Source: Methylobacterium cerastii
Lineage (GTDB): Bacteria; Pseudomonadota; Alphaproteobacteria; Rhizobiales; Beijerinckiaceae
Assembly (NCBI RefSeq): GCF_022179125.1
Contig: NZ_BPQG01000004.1
Coordinates: forward strand, 62,001 to 126,000
DNA: 64,000 bases
Reading direction: 5' to 3'
Each line of letters opens with the position of its first letter. Position 1 is the first letter of the stretch. The notes under the pieces are model-generated. The model did not search any database. It had not been told where the DNA came from and saw only the letters and a program-made list of their open reading frames with translations. The translations under genes and the position numbers were made by a program. Positions 1-9,401 of this stretch are shown here, piece by piece.

Positions 1-1
1 C

Positions 2-1873
2 TTCGCGGCCGACGACGCGGCCGGCATCGGGCATGCCGCGCCTGAGCCTGCGCACCACGGCGACGCGGACGAGACGCCGGCCGCCGCGCGGCTGGCGATC
101 GAGGAGCCGGTCGTCGCGGCCGAGCCCCGCGTGCATCCGGGCGTGCGCCTGTTCCGGGCGATGTTCCGCCTCGCGATCGAGCGCTCGCACACCCGCGTCG
201 CGCTCGTCGGACTCGCCTTCGTGGCGGTGTTCGGCGCGATCAGCGTGCGGCTGCTGTCGATCGCGATCTTCGGCGCGCCGCCGAGCCAGGAGCACCGGGT
301 GGCGGCCGCGTCCACCACCGCCATTCGGCCCGACATCATCGACCGCAACGGCGAGATCCTCGCCACCGACATCCGTACCGTTTCGGTCTTCGCCGAGCCC
401 GGCAACATCTACGACAAGGACGAGGCGGTGGAACTCCTCACCGCCGTCCTGCCCGAGCTGAACGCGACGGAACTGCGCGCCAAGCTCACCCAGAAGCCCG
501 GCAAGAAGGGCGTCGGCTTCGTCTGGGTCAAGCGCGAGCTGACCCCGAAGCAGCAGGCCGAGGTCCACCGCCTCGGCATCCCCGGCATCGGCTTCCTGCC
601 CGACCACAAGCGCGTCTACCCGAACGGGGTCGCGGCCGCCCACATCATCGGCGCGACCAACCTCGACGGCATCGGCATCGCCGGCATGGAGAAGTACATC
701 GACAACCAGGGCAACAAGGCCCTCAACGACTTCGGCTTCGTCGCCAAGCAGACCGACCTCAAGCCGATCCAGCTCTCCGTCGACCTGCGGGCGCAGTTCG
801 CGGTGCGCGACGAGCTCGCCAAGGGCATCGAGCACTTCAAGGCCAAGGCCGGCGCCTCGATGATCCTCGACGTCCAGACCGGCGAGGTGATCGCGCTGGT
901 CTCGATGCCGGACTTCGACCCGAACAACCCGGTCGACGCCCTGTCCGACGACAAGATCAACCGCATGAACGTCGGCGTCTACGAGATGGGCTCGACCTTC
1001 AAGGCGATGACCCTCGCCATGGCGCTGGAATCGGGCAAGTACAACGTCAACTCGACCTTCGACACCCGCGGCGGCGTGCTGAACTGGGGCCGCCAGAAGA
1101 TCCACGAGTATCACGGCACCAACCGCGTCATCACCATGCCGGAGGTGTTCACCCACTCCTCCAACATCGGCTCGGCCAAGATGGCCCTCGGCGTCGGCGT
1201 GCCCGGCCACAAGGCCTTCCTGCGCAAGATGGGCCTGCTCGACCGGATGCGGACCGAGCTGCCGGAATCGGCCATGCCGATCGTCCCGCCGCGCTGGACC
1301 GAGATCAACACCATCACCATCGCCTTCGGCCACGGCCTCGCGGTGGCGCCGATCCAGGCGACGGCGGCGGTGGCCGCGATCGCCAACGGCGGCTTCCTGA
1401 TGACGCCGACCTTCCTCAAGACCGACGTCAAGGAGGCGATGGCCAAGGCGACGACGGTGCTGAGCCCGCAGACGAGCGAGGCGATGCGCTTCATCATGCG
1501 CCTCAACGCCGTCGAGGGCTCGGCCAAGAAGGCGGCGATCCCGTACTACTTCGTCGGCGGCAAGACCGGCACCGCCGAGAAGGTGATCGGCGGGCGCTAC
1601 AACAAGAACCGCCTGTTCACGACCTTCATGGCGGCCGCGCCCATGGACAAGCCGAAATACCTGTTCGTCACCATCATGGACGAGCCCCAGGGACTGCCGG
1701 AGAGCGGCGGTTACGCCACCGCCGCCTGGAACTCCGGCGTCGTCACCGGCAAGGTGATCGAGCGCGTGGCGCCGATCCTCGGCCTGCCGCCGCAATTCGA
1801 GCCGCCGGCCAAGCCCTTCCCGCTGATGGTCAAGCTCAACGCCTACCACGCCAACATGGTCGGCGGCCCGTGA
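2..1873 (+). CDS. ftsI: Septal peptidoglycan transpeptidase FtsI (PBP3), 5' end outside window
   Basis: FtsI cross-links septal peptidoglycan from the inner membrane. The frame is open to the left edge with the same G/C-ending codons, so the true start is probably upstream of the window. The first in-frame start candidate is GTG at 131 (580 residues from there), with no clear ribosome-binding site. Counting from that GTG, one membrane helix lies at about residues 22-46, followed by the PBP dimerisation domain and the transpeptidase domain. The active-site STFK has its serine codon at 992; the SSN motif (HSSNIGSAK) and the KTGT box follow. The stop overlaps the murE start as GTGA. Identity is certain; only the start is open. 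Confidence 0.95.
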   Translation, partial: FAADDAAGIGHAAPEPAHHGDADETPAAARLAIEEPVVAAEPRVHPGVRLFRAMFRLAIERSHTRVALVGLAFVAVFGAISVRLLSIAIFGAPPSQEHRVAAASTTAIRPDIIDRNGEILATDIRTVSVFAEPGNIYDKDEAVELLTAVLPELNATELRAKLTQKPGKKGVGFVWVKRELTPKQQAEVHRLGIPGIGFLPDHKRVYPNGVAAAHIIGATNLDGIGIAGMEKYIDNQGNKALNDFGFVAKQTDLKPIQLSVDLRAQFAVRDELAKGIEHFKAKAGASMILDVQTGEVIALVSMPDFDPNNPVDALSDDKINRMNVGVYEMGSTFKAMTLAMALESGKYNVNSTFDTRGGVLNWGRQKIHEYHGTNRVITMPEVFTHSSNIGSAKMALGVGVPGHKAFLRKMGLLDRMRTELPESAMPIVPPRWTEINTITIAFGHGLAVAPIQATAAVAAIANGGFLMTPTFLKTDVKEAMAKATTVLSPQTSEAMRFIMRLNAVEGSAKKAAIPYYFVGGKTGTAEKVIGGRYNKNRLFTTFMAAAPMDKPKYLFVTIMDEPQGLPESGGYATAAWNSGVVTGKVIERVAPILGLPPQFEPPAKPFPLMVKLNAYHANMVGGP

Positions 1874-3333
1874 GCGCGGCGACGCTGGGCGCCCTGTTCC
1901 CCGAAGCCGGGGCGGCGGAGGCCGACCGGCCGGTGGCCGGGCTGACCGCCGACAGCCGGAACGTGGTGCCGGGCGGCGTCTTCGTCGCCGTGCCGGGGAC
2001 GAAGGCCGACGGACGCCTGTTCGCGGCCAAGGCCGCCGCGGCCGGCGCGATCGCGGTGGTCGGTGAGGGCGACCGCCCCGCCGACCTGCCGCCGGCCTGC
2101 GCCTGGATCGCCGTCGCCGACCCACGCCGGGCGCTGGCGCTCGCCGCCGCGCGCCTGTCCGGGCGCCAGCCCGCGACCATCGTCGCGGTGACCGGCACCG
2201 CGGGCAAGAGCTCGGTCGCCGACTTCGTCCGCCAGATCCTGTCGCGGATCGGGCGCGCGTCCGCCAGCGTCGGCACCGTCGGCATCGTCACCGACCGTGG
2301 CGCCGCCTACGGCTCGCTGACGACGCCCGACCCGGTGACGCTGCATGCGACGCTGACGCGGCTCGCCGACGACGGCATCACGGACCTCGCGATGGAGGCC
2401 TCCTCGCACGGCATCGAGCAGCGCCGCCTCGACGGCGTGCAGCTCGCCGCCGCCGGCTTCACCAACCTCGGGCGCGACCACCTCGACTACCACGCGACCA
2501 TCGAGGACTACCTCGCCGCCAAGCTGCGCCTGTTCACGACGCTCCTGCCGGCGGGTGCGCCCGCGATCGTCAACGCCGACGGCGCCTACGCCGACCGTGT
2601 CATCGCGGCCGCGACCGCGGCCGGCCACGACGTCCGCACCACCGGCCGCGCCGGCTCCGAGATCCGCCTGCGCGACGCCCGCACCGAAGGCTTCGCGCAG
2701 GTGCTCGACCTCGACGGCCGCCACGGCCCGCGCCGGGTCCGCCTGCCGCTGGTCGGCGGGTTCCAGGTGGAGAACGCGCTCGTCGCCGCCGGCCTCGTTC
2801 TCGCCACGCCCGCCGGCGCCGCCGACCCCGACGGCGTGTTCGCGGCGCTCGAACACCTCGTCGGCGTGCCCGGTCGCATGGAGCGCGTCGGCGAGGCCGA
2901 CGGCGCGCTGTGCCTCGTCGACTACGCTCACAAGCCGGAGGCGCTGGAGGGCGTCCTCGTCGCTCTGCGCCCCTTCGCCTCCGGGCGCCTCGTCGTGGTC
3001 TTCGGCTGCGGCGGCGACCGCGACCGCGGCAAGCGCCCGATCATGGGGGCGATCGCCGCGCGCCTCGCCGACGCGGTCATCGTCACCGACGACAACCCGC
3101 GCTCCGAGGAACCCGCCGCGATCCGCGCCGCCATCCTCGCCGAGGCGCCGGGCGCCACCGAGATCGGCGACCGCGCCGAGGCGATCCGCACGGCGGTGCG
3201 CGGGCTCGGACCCGGCGACGTGCTCGTGGTCGCCGGCAAGGGCCACGAAACCGGCCAGATCGTGGGCGACCGGGTGCTGCCGTTCTCGGACCACGCGGTC
3301 CTGAGGGCGGCGATCGACGAGTTTTCGCGATGA
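1870..3333 (+). CDS. murE: UDP-MurNAc-L-Ala-D-Glu:meso-diaminopimelate ligase
   Basis: This cytoplasmic ATP-dependent ligase adds the third residue of the peptidoglycan stem peptide. At 487 residues it has normal length for the family. The ATP-binding loop GTAGKSS lies near residue 109. The DNPRSE motif near residue 408 is, in this family, the signature for meso-diaminopimelate rather than lysine as substrate. The GTG start shares the four bases GTGA with the ftsI stop, so translation is likely coupled. A 97-base spacer with a GC-rich palindrome separates it from murF. Confidence 0.96.
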   Translation: MSAATLGALFPEAGAAEADRPVAGLTADSRNVVPGGVFVAVPGTKADGRLFAAKAAAAGAIAVVGEGDRPADLPPACAWIAVADPRRALALAAARLSGRQPATIVAVTGTAGKSSVADFVRQILSRIGRASASVGTVGIVTDRGAAYGSLTTPDPVTLHATLTRLADDGITDLAMEASSHGIEQRRLDGVQLAAAGFTNLGRDHLDYHATIEDYLAAKLRLFTTLLPAGAPAIVNADGAYADRVIAAATAAGHDVRTTGRAGSEIRLRDARTEGFAQVLDLDGRHGPRRVRLPLVGGFQVENALVAAGLVLATPAGAADPDGVFAALEHLVGVPGRMERVGEADGALCLVDYAHKPEALEGVLVALRPFASGRLVVVFGCGGDRDRGKRPIMGAIAARLADAVIVTDDNPRSEEPAAIRAAILAEAPGATEIGDRAEAIRTAVRGLGPGDVLVVAGKGHETGQIVGDRVLPFSDHAVLRAAIDEFSR

Positions 3334-3367
3334 ACGCGTCTTCCCCGAAGCACGACGAAGTCCGCGC

Positions 3368-3396
3368 CTCTCCCTTCCCCGCAGAGGGGGAGGGGG
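3368..3396. repeat. Short GC-rich palindromic repeat between murE and murF
   Basis: A CTCCC/CCCC run, a GCAG loop and a GGGGGAGGG run form an imperfect hairpin in the murE-murF spacer. A close relative with the core CCCCGCA(A/G)AGGGGGAGG lies downstream of dut at 48395-48422. A related pair lies inside the helicase gene at 60957-61056. This is a dispersed intergenic repeat type rather than a terminator, since there is no T-run and the operon continues. Confidence 0.55.
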
Positions 3397-3430
3397 CTTC
3401 GCGTCCGCGCACCGTCAGACCGGAGGCCGC

Positions 3431-4897
3431 ATGAGCCCGAACGCCAAGCCGCTCTGGACGGCGGCCGAACTCGAGGCCGCCACCGGGGGCACGCTTCACG
3501 GGTCGCGCGGCGCCGTCGCCGGCGCCTCGATCGACACCCGCACGCTGCAGCCCGGCGACCTGTTCTTCGCGATCAGGGGCGAGGCCCGCGACGGGCACGA
3601 CTTCGTCCGCGCCGCCCTGGACAAGGGGGCTGGCGCGGCCGTGGTCGCCGCCGACCGCGCGGCGTCGTTCGACGGCCCGGTCCTGGCCGTGCCCGGCGAC
3701 GGGCCCGATCCGGTCCTCGACGCGATGACGCGCCTCGGCAAGGCGGCCCGCGACCGCACCGCGGCCCAGGTCGTGGCGGTGACCGGCTCGGTCGGCAAGA
3801 CCGGCACCAAGGAGGCCCTGCGCCACGTGCTGTCGGCGCAAGGGCAGACCCACGCCTCCGTCGCCTCGTACAACAACCACTGGGGCGTGCCGCTGACGCT
3901 GGCGCGGATGCCGGCCGACACCCGCTTCGGCGTGTTCGAGGTCGGCATGAACCACCCGCGCGAGATCGTGCCGCTGGTGGCCCAGGTCCGCCCGGAGGTG
4001 GCCCTCGTCACCACCGTCGAGCCGGTCCACATCGAGCACTTCGCCTCGGTGTCGGCGATCGCCGACGCCAAGGGCGAGATCTTCTCAGGGCTCGCGCCCG
4101 GCGGCGTCGCGGTGATCAACCGCGACAACCCGAGCTTCGCGCGCCTGCACGCCCACGCGCTCGCCTCGCGGGCAGGCCGCATCGTCACCTTCGGCGAGCA
4201 CGCGGAGGCCGACGTGCGCGCCAGGCGCATCGTGCTGCGCCCCGATCTTTCCGTGGTCGACGCCGTGGTGATGGGCCAGCCGGTGACCTACCAGCTCGGC
4301 ACGCCGGGCCGGCACACGGCGATGAACTCGCTCGGCGTGATGGCGGTGGTCCACAGCCTCGGCGCGGATCTGGCCCGCGCCGCCCTGTCGCTCGCGGCGC
4401 TGCGCCCGCCGGCCGGGCGCGGCGAGCGTACCGCCCTCCAGATCCGCGACGGCGAGGCCTTCCTCGTCGACGAGAGCTACAACGCCAACCCGGCCTCGGT
4501 GCGCGCCGCGCTGTCGACGCTGGCCGCGATCGAGACCGGGCCGCGCGGGCGCCGCATCGCCGTGCTCGGCGACATGCTGGAGCTCGGGCCGACCTCGGAC
4601 GCCCACCATCGCGACCTCGCCGGCGCGGTCGCCGACCACGCGGTCGACCTCGTCTTCACCGCCGGCACGCTGATGAACCACCTGTTCGAGGCGCTCCCGG
4701 TCTCGCGCCGGGGCGTCGCCGCCGCGACTTCGGCCGACCTCGTCGAGCCGCTGGCCGCGATCCTGCGGCCGGGCGACGCCGTGATGGTCAAGGGCTCAAA
4801 CAGTATTCGCATGGGCCGGATTGTCGAGGCGCTCAAAGCCCGCTACGCGAACCCCCCGGTGCGCCGCGACGCGCCGGCCCCGACCGCCGGGCCGTGA
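3431..4897 (+). CDS. murF: UDP-MurNAc-tripeptide:D-alanyl-D-alanine ligase
   Basis: MurF adds the D-Ala-D-Ala dipeptide, the last cytoplasmic step of the stem peptide, using ATP. The 488-residue protein has the Mur ligase ATP loop GSVGKTGTKE near residue 117 and the family motif DESYNANP in the C-terminal half. ATG start. It lies between murE and mraY in the normal order for this cluster. Nothing is unusual apart from the repeat-bearing spacer in front of it. Confidence 0.96.
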   Translation: MSPNAKPLWTAAELEAATGGTLHGSRGAVAGASIDTRTLQPGDLFFAIRGEARDGHDFVRAALDKGAGAAVVAADRAASFDGPVLAVPGDGPDPVLDAMTRLGKAARDRTAAQVVAVTGSVGKTGTKEALRHVLSAQGQTHASVASYNNHWGVPLTLARMPADTRFGVFEVGMNHPREIVPLVAQVRPEVALVTTVEPVHIEHFASVSAIADAKGEIFSGLAPGGVAVINRDNPSFARLHAHALASRAGRIVTFGEHAEADVRARRIVLRPDLSVVDAVVMGQPVTYQLGTPGRHTAMNSLGVMAVVHSLGADLARAALSLAALRPPAGRGERTALQIRDGEAFLVDESYNANPASVRAALSTLAAIETGPRGRRIAVLGDMLELGPTSDAHHRDLAGAVADHAVDLVFTAGTLMNHLFEALPVSRRGVAAATSADLVEPLAAILRPGDAVMVKGSNSIRMGRIVEALKARYANPPVRRDAPAPTAGP

Positions 4898-4919
4898 CCG
4901 GCATCTGATCGTCCGCCGA

Positions 4920-4951
4920 GGCGCCGGGACCGTTCGCGTCCCGTCGGCGCC
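4920..4951 (+). terminator. Hairpin between murF and mraY (weak terminator or attenuator)
   Basis: GGCGCCGGGAC pairs with GTCCC and GGCGCC around a seven-base loop, with a three-base bulge on the 3' arm, followed by CCTTCTTCGT. There is no clean T-run. The genes on both sides belong to one pathway and point the same way, so this is more likely a partial terminator or RNA-stabilising stem than a full stop. Confidence 0.35.
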
Positions 4952-4986
4952 CTTCTTCGTGTGAGCCAAGCCGCCGAGCCCCCCGG

Positions 4987-6072
4987 ATGCTGTATCTCCT
5001 GTCGGACCTGAGCGGCACGCTCTCGGCCTTCAACGTCTTCCGCTACATCACCTTCCGCACGGGAGGCGCGCTGTTCACGGCGGGCCTGTTCGTGTTCTGG
5101 TTCGGGCCGCTGATCATCTCGCTGCTGCGCCTGCGCCAGGGCAAGGGCCAGCCGATCCGCGAGGACGGGCCGCAGACCCACCTGCTGACCAAGCGCGGCA
5201 CGCCGACCATGGGCGGCCTGATGATCCTGGCCGGCGCCATCGTCGCGATCCTGCTCTGGGCCAACCCGCGCAACCACTACGTCTGGATCACGCTCACCGT
5301 GACGCTGGGCTTCGGCGCGATCGGCTTCTACGACGACTACCTCAAGGTGACGAAGCAGTCGCACAAGGGCTTCTCGGGCAAGCTCCGCCTCGGGCTCGAG
5401 GCCCTGATCGCGATCACGGCCTGCTACGCGATCTCGTACTTCTCGCCGTCCACGCTGCAGAACCAGCTCGCCTTCCCGGTGTTCAAGGACGCGCTCTTGA
5501 ACCTCGGCTGGTTCTACGTGCTGTTCGGCGGCTTCGTCATCGTCGGCGCCGGCAACGCGGTGAACATGACCGACGGTCTCGACGGGCTCGCCATCGTCCC
5601 CGTGATGATCGCCTGCGGCACCTTCGGCGTCATCGCCTACCTCGTCGGCAACTCGTTCACCGCGAGCTACCTTCAGGTGAACTACGTGCGCGACACCGGC
5701 GAGCTCGCGGTGGTGGCCGGCGCGGTGATCGGGGCGGGCTTAGGCTTCCTCTGGTTCAACGCGCCGCCGGCGCAGATCTTCATGGGCGACACCGGGTCGC
5801 TGGCGCTCGGCGGCCTGCTCGGCGTCGTCGCGGTGGCGACCAAGCACGAGATCGTCCTGGCGATCGTCGGCGGCCTGTTCGTCCTCGAGATCATGTCGGT
5901 GATCATCCAGGTCGCGTCGTTCAAGCTGACGGGCAAGCGCGTCTTCCGCATGGCGCCGATCCACCACCACTTCGAGCAGAAGGGCTGGAAGGAGCCGCAG
6001 GTCGTGATCCGCTTCTGGATCATCGCCGTGATCCTGGCGCTCGCCGGCCTGGCCACGCTCAAGCTGCGGTGA
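4987..6072 (+). CDS. mraY: Phospho-MurNAc-pentapeptide transferase
   Basis: MraY transfers phospho-MurNAc-pentapeptide to undecaprenyl phosphate to make lipid I, in the inner membrane. The 361-residue protein is strongly hydrophobic with about ten membrane spans. It carries the conserved polar motifs [15 protein letters not shown] and, near the C terminus, [10 protein letters not shown]. These contain the catalytic and Mg-binding aspartates and histidines known for the family. ATG start with only a weak ribosome-binding site, 89 bases after murF. Confidence 0.96.
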   Translation: MLYLLSDLSGTLSAFNVFRYITFRTGGALFTAGLFVFWFGPLIISLLRLRQGKGQPIREDGPQTHLLTKRGTPTMGGLMILAGAIVAILLWANPRNHYVWITLTVTLGFGAIGFYDDYLKVTKQSHKGFSGKLRLGLEALIAITACYAISYFSPSTLQNQLAFPVFKDALLNLGWFYVLFGGFVIVGAGNAVNMTDGLDGLAIVPVMIACGTFGVIAYLVGNSFTASYLQVNYVRDTGELAVVAGAVIGAGLGFLWFNAPPAQIFMGDTGSLALGGLLGVVAVATKHEIVLAIVGGLFVLEIMSVIIQVASFKLTGKRVFRMAPIHHHFEQKGWKEPQVVIRFWIIAVILALAGLATLKLR

Positions 6073-6114
6073 CCTGTGGTAGAAGTCGGCTCCGCAACGC
6101 CACTCCCACCCCGA

Positions 6115-6230
6115 CCCTCATCCTGAGGTGCGCACGCGAAGCGGGCGCCTCGAAGGAGCCCTCCAGAAACTTCGGTGCGGTCTGGAGGGCTCCTTCGAGG
6201 CCCGCTGACGCTGGCACCTCAGGATGAGGG
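6115..6230. repeat. Long dispersed inverted repeat, copy 1 (mraY-murD spacer)
   Basis: This is a nested palindrome of about 116 bases. The outer 17-base arms (6115-6131 and 6214-6230, beginning CCCTCATCCTGAGG) are perfect complements. An inner 20-base pair (6148-6167 and 6181-6200) is also perfect. A second copy with the same outer and inner arms lies at 53640-53753 inside the tetronate operon. The arms and spacing match a mobile intergenic repeat rather than a terminator, as the mur genes continue in the same direction. Confidence 0.85.
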
Positions 6231-6276
6231 GGAGGGTTGGGACGAGCCCCGATCGCCGACCGGTTCCGAGTTTCCG

Positions 6277-7653
6277 ATGACCCCAATCACCACCTTCGCC
6301 GGCCGCGCGGTCGCCTTGTTCGGCCTGGGCGCCTCCGGCCTCGCCACCGCGCTCGCCCTCAAGGCCGGCGGCGCGCAGGTCGTCGCCTGGGACGACAACG
6401 CCGACGGCGTCGCGAAGGCGGCCGGGCAGGGGATCGAGACCGCGGACTTGCGCGGGGCCGACTGGTCGGGCTTTTCGGCGCTGATCCTCTCGCCCGGCGT
6501 GCCGCTGACCCATCCGGCGCCGCACTGGACCGTCGCGCTCGCCAAGGCGGCCGGCATCGAGGTCGTCGGCGACATCGAGCTGTTCTGCCGCGAGCGGCGC
6601 GCCCTGGCGCCGGGGGCGCCGTTCGTCGCGATCACCGGCACCAACGGCAAGTCGACCACCACGGCGCTGATCGCCCACATCCTGCGCACTGCCGGCCGCG
6701 ACGTGCAGATGGGCGGCAACATCGGCACCGCGATCCTCTCGCTCGAGCCGCCGGCAACGAATCGCATCCACGTGGTCGAGCTGTCCTCGTTCCAGATCGA
6801 CCTGACGCCCTCGCTCGATCCGAGCGTCGGCGTGCTCCTCAACATCACGCCCGACCACCTCGACCGCCACGGCACCTTCGCGCAATACGCCGCGATCAAG
6901 GAGCGGCTGATCCAGGGCTCGGACCAGGCCGTCGTCGGGATCGACGACGGGCCGAGCCGCGCCATCGCCGACGGGTTCGCCGAAGGCGGCGCCGACCGGT
7001 CGACGCGCATCCACGTGCCGCGCGACGCCGCGCTCACCGCCGACGCCGTCACCGTGCGCGACGGGATCGTCTCGGACCGCGACGGCGCGCCGCTCGCCGA
7101 CGTGTCGGCGATCCGGTCGCTGCGCGGCGCGCACAACTGGCAGAACGCGGCCGTGGCCGTGGCGGTCGCCCGCGCCCTCGGTCTTGCGGCCGACGCGATC
7201 CAGGCCGGGCTCGCGAGCTTCCCCGGCCTGCCGCACCGGATGGAGGAGGTTCGGGTCCGCGGGCCGGTGCTGTTCGTCAACGATTCGAAGGCGACCAACG
7301 CCGACTCGACCGAGAAGGCGCTGACCGCCTTCCGCGACATCCACTGGATCCTCGGCGGCAAGGCGAAGGACGGCGGGATCTTCCCGCTCGTCCCGTACTT
7401 CGAGCGCATCGCCCACGCCTACCTGATCGGTGCGGCCTCCGACGCCTTCGCCGCCACCCTGGAGGGCGCCGTGCCCTACACCCGCTGCGAGACCCTGGAC
7501 GTCGCCGTGAAGGCGGCGGCCGAGGGCGCGGCGGCGTCGGGTGCGCCCGAGCCGGTGGTGCTGCTCTCGCCGGCCTGCGCCTCCTACGACCAGTTCCGCA
7601 GCTTCGAGCAGCGCGGCGACGTGTTCCGAGAGCTCGTGCGCGCGCTGCCCTGA
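6277..7653 (+). CDS. murD: UDP-MurNAc-L-alanine:D-glutamate ligase
   Basis: MurD adds D-glutamate to UDP-MurNAc-L-Ala in the cytoplasm. From the ATG chosen here it is 458 residues, usual for the family. The N-terminal Rossmann-like UDP-binding segment ([11 protein letters not shown]) follows the start directly. The ATP loop GTNGKSTT lies near residue 121, and [10 protein letters not shown] near residue 330. The frame is also open upstream, but that stretch is translated palindromic repeat (6115-6230) and cannot be true N-terminal sequence, which fixes the start at 6277. Confidence 0.95.
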   Translation: MTPITTFAGRAVALFGLGASGLATALALKAGGAQVVAWDDNADGVAKAAGQGIETADLRGADWSGFSALILSPGVPLTHPAPHWTVALAKAAGIEVVGDIELFCRERRALAPGAPFVAITGTNGKSTTTALIAHILRTAGRDVQMGGNIGTAILSLEPPATNRIHVVELSSFQIDLTPSLDPSVGVLLNITPDHLDRHGTFAQYAAIKERLIQGSDQAVVGIDDGPSRAIADGFAEGGADRSTRIHVPRDAALTADAVTVRDGIVSDRDGAPLADVSAIRSLRGAHNWQNAAVAVAVARALGLAADAIQAGLASFPGLPHRMEEVRVRGPVLFVNDSKATNADSTEKALTAFRDIHWILGGKAKDGGIFPLVPYFERIAHAYLIGAASDAFAATLEGAVPYTRCETLDVAVKAAAEGAAASGAPEPVVLLSPACASYDQFRSFEQRGDVFRELVRALP

Positions 7654-7663
7654 GCCGCCGCTT

Positions 7664-7692
7664 CGAGGCGCGCCAGCTCGCTGCGCGCCTCG
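7664..7692. terminator. Hairpin between convergent murD and chemoreceptor gene
   Basis: CGAGGCGCGC (7664-7673) and GCGCGCCTCG (7683-7692) are perfect complements around a nine-base loop, placed between the tail-to-tail stops. No T-run is present on either side. The position suggests a two-way transcription stop or RNA 3'-end stem. Confidence 0.5.
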
Positions 7693-7708
7693 TGCCGGAC
7701 GTGTGGCC

Positions 7709-9184
7709 CTACCGGGCCAGCACGCTGGCCGCCTCGCGCGTCGTCGTGACCGCCACGGAGACCTCCGTCACCGAGGCCGAGATCGTGCTGATGTTGGCGG
7801 TGATCGCCGCCACGGCCTGGGCCGCGGCCTGCATGTTCTGCGACAGGTCGCGCGTGACGATGCTCTGCTCCTCGACCGCGCTCGCCGTCGCGACGACGTT
7901 CTCGCGCATGATGTCGACCGAGCCGCTGATCGAATCCAGCGCGCCGACCACCTCGCTCGACAGGCCCTGCAGGCCGTTGATCTCGGCACCGATCTGCTCC
8001 GTCGCGCGGGCGGCCTGGTTGGCGAGGTTCTTGACCTCGTTCGCGACGACCGCGAAGCCACGTCCGGCTTCTCCGGCGCGCGCCGCCTCGATGGTGGCGT
8101 TGAGCGCGAGCAGGTTGATCTGCGCGGCGATCGACTGGATCAGGCCGACGATGCCGGTCATCGACCCGGCAGCCTCCGTGAGGCGCTGGGTGAACCCGCC
8201 GGCCGCCTGGACCCGTTCGAAGGCGGCGTCGGTCGCGCTGCGCGAATGTCCCATGCTCTGGGAGATCTCGGCGACGGAGGCGGCCAACTCCTCAGACGCC
8301 GCCGCCATCATCGCCACGTTGCTCGAGGTCGTCTCCGCGGCGGCGAAGGCCGCGCCGGACCCGTCCGCCGAGCGGCCGATCGCCTGGTCGATCTCGGTGA
8401 AGTTGCGCTCGATCAGCCGGCGAAGGTTGGCCAGCAGCATGACCTGGTCGGTGACGTCGGTGGCGAACTTCACGACCTTGTAGGGGCGGTTCGCGGCGTC
8501 GAAGATCGGGTTGTAGGTCGCCTGGATCCAGACCTCGCGCCCGCCCTTCGCGATGCGCTTGTACTGCGCCGCCTGGTACTCCCCACGCTTCAACGCCGCC
8601 CAGAACGCCGCGTACTCGGCGCTCTGCCGGTAAGCCGGCTCGACGAAAATGCTGTGCGGGCGCCCGCGAACCTCCGACAGGTCGTAGCCCACCACTGCGA
8701 GGAAGTTCGCGTTGGCATCGAGGACGGTGCCGTCGAGATCGAAGGCGATCACCCCTTGCGCCTTGTCGATCGCCGCGATCTGGCCCGCCCGGTCGGCATC
8801 CTCGGCCTTCTGGCGCGTGATGTCGGTGGCGAACTTCACCACCTTGTAGGGCTTGCCGTTCCGCCCGATCATCGGGTTGTAGGAGGCCTCGATCCAGAGG
8901 TCGCGGCCGCCCTTCGCCATCCGCCGGAACTGGCCTGCGCTGAACGCGCCGGTGCGCAGTCGATCCCAGAACGCCTTGTACTCCGCCGAGTCCCGGTACT
9001 GCGGGTCGACCAGCATCGCATGCGGCTGCCCGACGAGTTCGGGAAGCGTGTAGCCGACGGCCGCAAGGAAGTTCGCGTTGGCGTCGAGGATTCGGCCCGA
9101 CAGGTCGAACTCGATCACCCCCTGGACGCGGTCGAGGGCGGCGAGCTTGGCGGCGGCTTCGACGGTCTTGCGTGCGGCGAACAT
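7709..9184 (-). CDS. Soluble methyl-accepting chemotaxis protein with two PAS domains
   Basis: This 491-residue cytoplasmic chemoreceptor has no membrane segment and no HAMP domain. Two similar PAS domains come first (about residues 15-125 and 140-250), each with a [11 protein letters not shown] core and a [12 protein letters not shown]-type end. They resemble the flavin- or haem-binding PAS pairs of BdlA/Aer-like receptors. The MCP signalling hairpin follows (about 290-480), with its tip near [19 protein letters not shown]. Such proteins signal through CheA/CheW in response to redox state or small ligands. It is inserted in reverse orientation in the division cluster. The family is clear; the ligand is unknown. 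Confidence 0.9.
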   Translation of the reverse strand: MFAARKTVEAAAKLAALDRVQGVIEFDLSGRILDANANFLAAVGYTLPELVGQPHAMLVDPQYRDSAEYKAFWDRLRTGAFSAGQFRRMAKGGRDLWIEASYNPMIGRNGKPYKVVKFATDITRQKAEDADRAGQIAAIDKAQGVIAFDLDGTVLDANANFLAVVGYDLSEVRGRPHSIFVEPAYRQSAEYAAFWAALKRGEYQAAQYKRIAKGGREVWIQATYNPIFDAANRPYKVVKFATDVTDQVMLLANLRRLIERNFTEIDQAIGRSADGSGAAFAAAETTSSNVAMMAAASEELAASVAEISQSMGHSRSATDAAFERVQAAGGFTQRLTEAAGSMTGIVGLIQSIAAQINLLALNATIEAARAGEAGRGFAVVANEVKNLANQAARATEQIGAEINGLQGLSSEVVGALDSISGSVDIMRENVVATASAVEEQSIVTRDLSQNMQAAAQAVAAITANISTISASVTEVSVAVTTTREAASVLAR

Positions 9185-9401
9185 GGGCGGATCGTCCCGG
9201 CGTGGCGACTCGGAAGGAGGCGCCGTCGTGAGTGCAATTCAAGATTGCAATTTCGCCGTTAATATTTCGTATTCACTACGGATCGGCTGGCGGGCCGGGC
9301 CGCCTGGCGGGTTTGGCAAGGATGCCTTTACCATTCGCGGACAGGATCGCTCCCGACCGTCGCGTGCTCCTGCGCGACCGCTCGAAGGTCGTCGCACGCC
9401 C

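Noticed and set aside
1843-3294. Long open frame on the strand opposite murE
   Set aside because: Composition is Ala/Arg/Gly/Glu-rich without a fold; it mirrors a high-GC gene with strong third-position bias. The same holds for antisense frames over ftsZ, recN, pstS, scsB-like, the GH15 gene and the MFS gene.
6175-6276. Upstream in-frame start for murD
   Set aside because: The extra residues are the translated long palindromic repeat; homologous MurD begins at the ATG followed by the nucleotide-binding loop.
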